Positions 5,431-5,672 of a stretch of 5,672 bases of DNA are shown in pieces. This stretch comes from Planctomycetaceae bacterium (lineage in GTDB: Bacteria > Planctomycetota > Planctomycetia > Pirellulales > Pirellulaceae). The stretch is taken from positions 1 to 5,672 of the forward strand of contig SLMF01000404.1 of assembly GCA_007133715.1 (NCBI GenBank), given 5' to 3'. Each line of letters begins with the position of its first letter. Within the stretch, counting starts at the first letter, position 1. The position numbers and the translations under genes are program-made. The notes beneath the pieces are model-generated. The model was not told the origin of the DNA. It ran no database searches and saw nothing but the letters and a program-made list of their open reading frames with translations.

Positions 5431-5672
5431 GGCGACAACCCCGGGTGCGCTCCCGGTTCACGGCGTGAGCCTCCGCGAGCTTCGAATAGTCTTATCGGCT
5501 GCAAAGGCGGCAGAATTGATGCAATCCCTACAATCCGCGTCCGTTTTTTTCCGGCACCCGCTCGCTCACACCCGCAACGTGTCTCGGCGAGCTTCGATTA
5601 CCTCGCATCCATGCAGTGCCCCCCTCCCACTTCCGGGGCAACTGTCGCAGACCTCCGCCCACGCCTCCGGCG
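5431..5672. other. Non-coding spacer upstream of the HU promoter
   Basis: Together with the promoter and leader, the 345 bases from 5328 to the window edge contain no convincing gene. Features in this part are a 5-bp hairpin CCGGG/CCCGG (5441-5456), a run of seven T (5544-5550) with no strong stem before it, and the direct repeat listed separately. On the minus strand a frame is open from the window edge to a TGA at 5566-5568 (contains VCDSCPGSGRG). It could be the tail of an upstream gene, but it is too short to identify. No tRNA-like fold was seen. Confidence 0.5.
5471..5600. repeat. Imperfect 18-nt direct repeat, 112 nt apart
   Basis: CTCCGCGAGCTTCGAATA at 5471-5488 recurs as CTCGGCGAGCTTCGATTA at 5583-5600, with 16 of 18 bases identical; the shared core is GCGAGCTTCGA. 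The two copies face the same way and flank the T-run, upstream of the HU promoter. They could be paired protein-binding sites or a relic duplication. Confidence 0.5.

Noticed and set aside
5431..5500. tRNA-like stretch with several short GC hairpins
   Set aside because: No cloverleaf, anticodon arm or T-loop consensus could be built on either strand.
5544..5550. T-run as an intrinsic terminator for a plus-strand transcript
   Set aside because: No stable stem precedes it (only a 4-bp CTGC/GCAG well upstream) and no plus-strand gene exists to terminate.

Overview
The window looks like ordinary chromosome from a member of the Planctomycetota, probably a Pirellulales-like lineage. The reasons are a DUF1559 prepilin-like protein with the H-X9-DG ending, followed by a small lipoprotein (a pairing very common in that phylum); a short lipoprotein with a planctomycete-type C-terminal motif; and an HU protein with a long basic tail. 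The DNA is moderately GC-rich. All convincing genes lie on the minus strand, so transcription runs from high to low coordinates.

In the direction of transcription: 5672-5328 is a non-coding leader with an 18-nt imperfect direct repeat, a sigma70-type promoter and an inverted repeat at the predicted transcription start. Next is an HU/IHF-family gene (4920-5327), closed by a hairpin. Then comes a compact run of four genes: a small lipoprotein (4603-4821), pyrD (dihydroorotate dehydrogenase, 3547-4578), trpS (tryptophanyl-tRNA synthetase, 2551-3522) and acpS (holo-ACP synthase, 2141-2554). Gaps are 24 nt, 24 nt and a 4-nt ATGA overlap, so the four are probably co-transcribed. They couple pyrimidine synthesis, Trp-tRNA charging and acyl-carrier-protein activation only in the sense of shared growth-related expression; they do not form one pathway.

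A second unit follows: a strong promoter at 2021-2049, the DUF1559 gene (898-1920) and a lipoprotein with a carboxypeptidase-regulatory-like fold (390-875). Both products are predicted to be exported or envelope-anchored.

The low-coordinate end (1-389) is a small graveyard. It holds a fragment resembling the C-terminal half of an XRE-type helix-turn-helix domain, a hairpin, what appears to be the last ~70 nt (domains V and VI) of a group II intron without the rest of the intron, and a cluster of GAGTAC hexamers. This is the most unusual part of the window. I do not see a complete undescribed system here; the points most worth checking are the intron remnant with its adjacent repeats, the non-ATG start of pyrD, and the putative operator of the HU gene.
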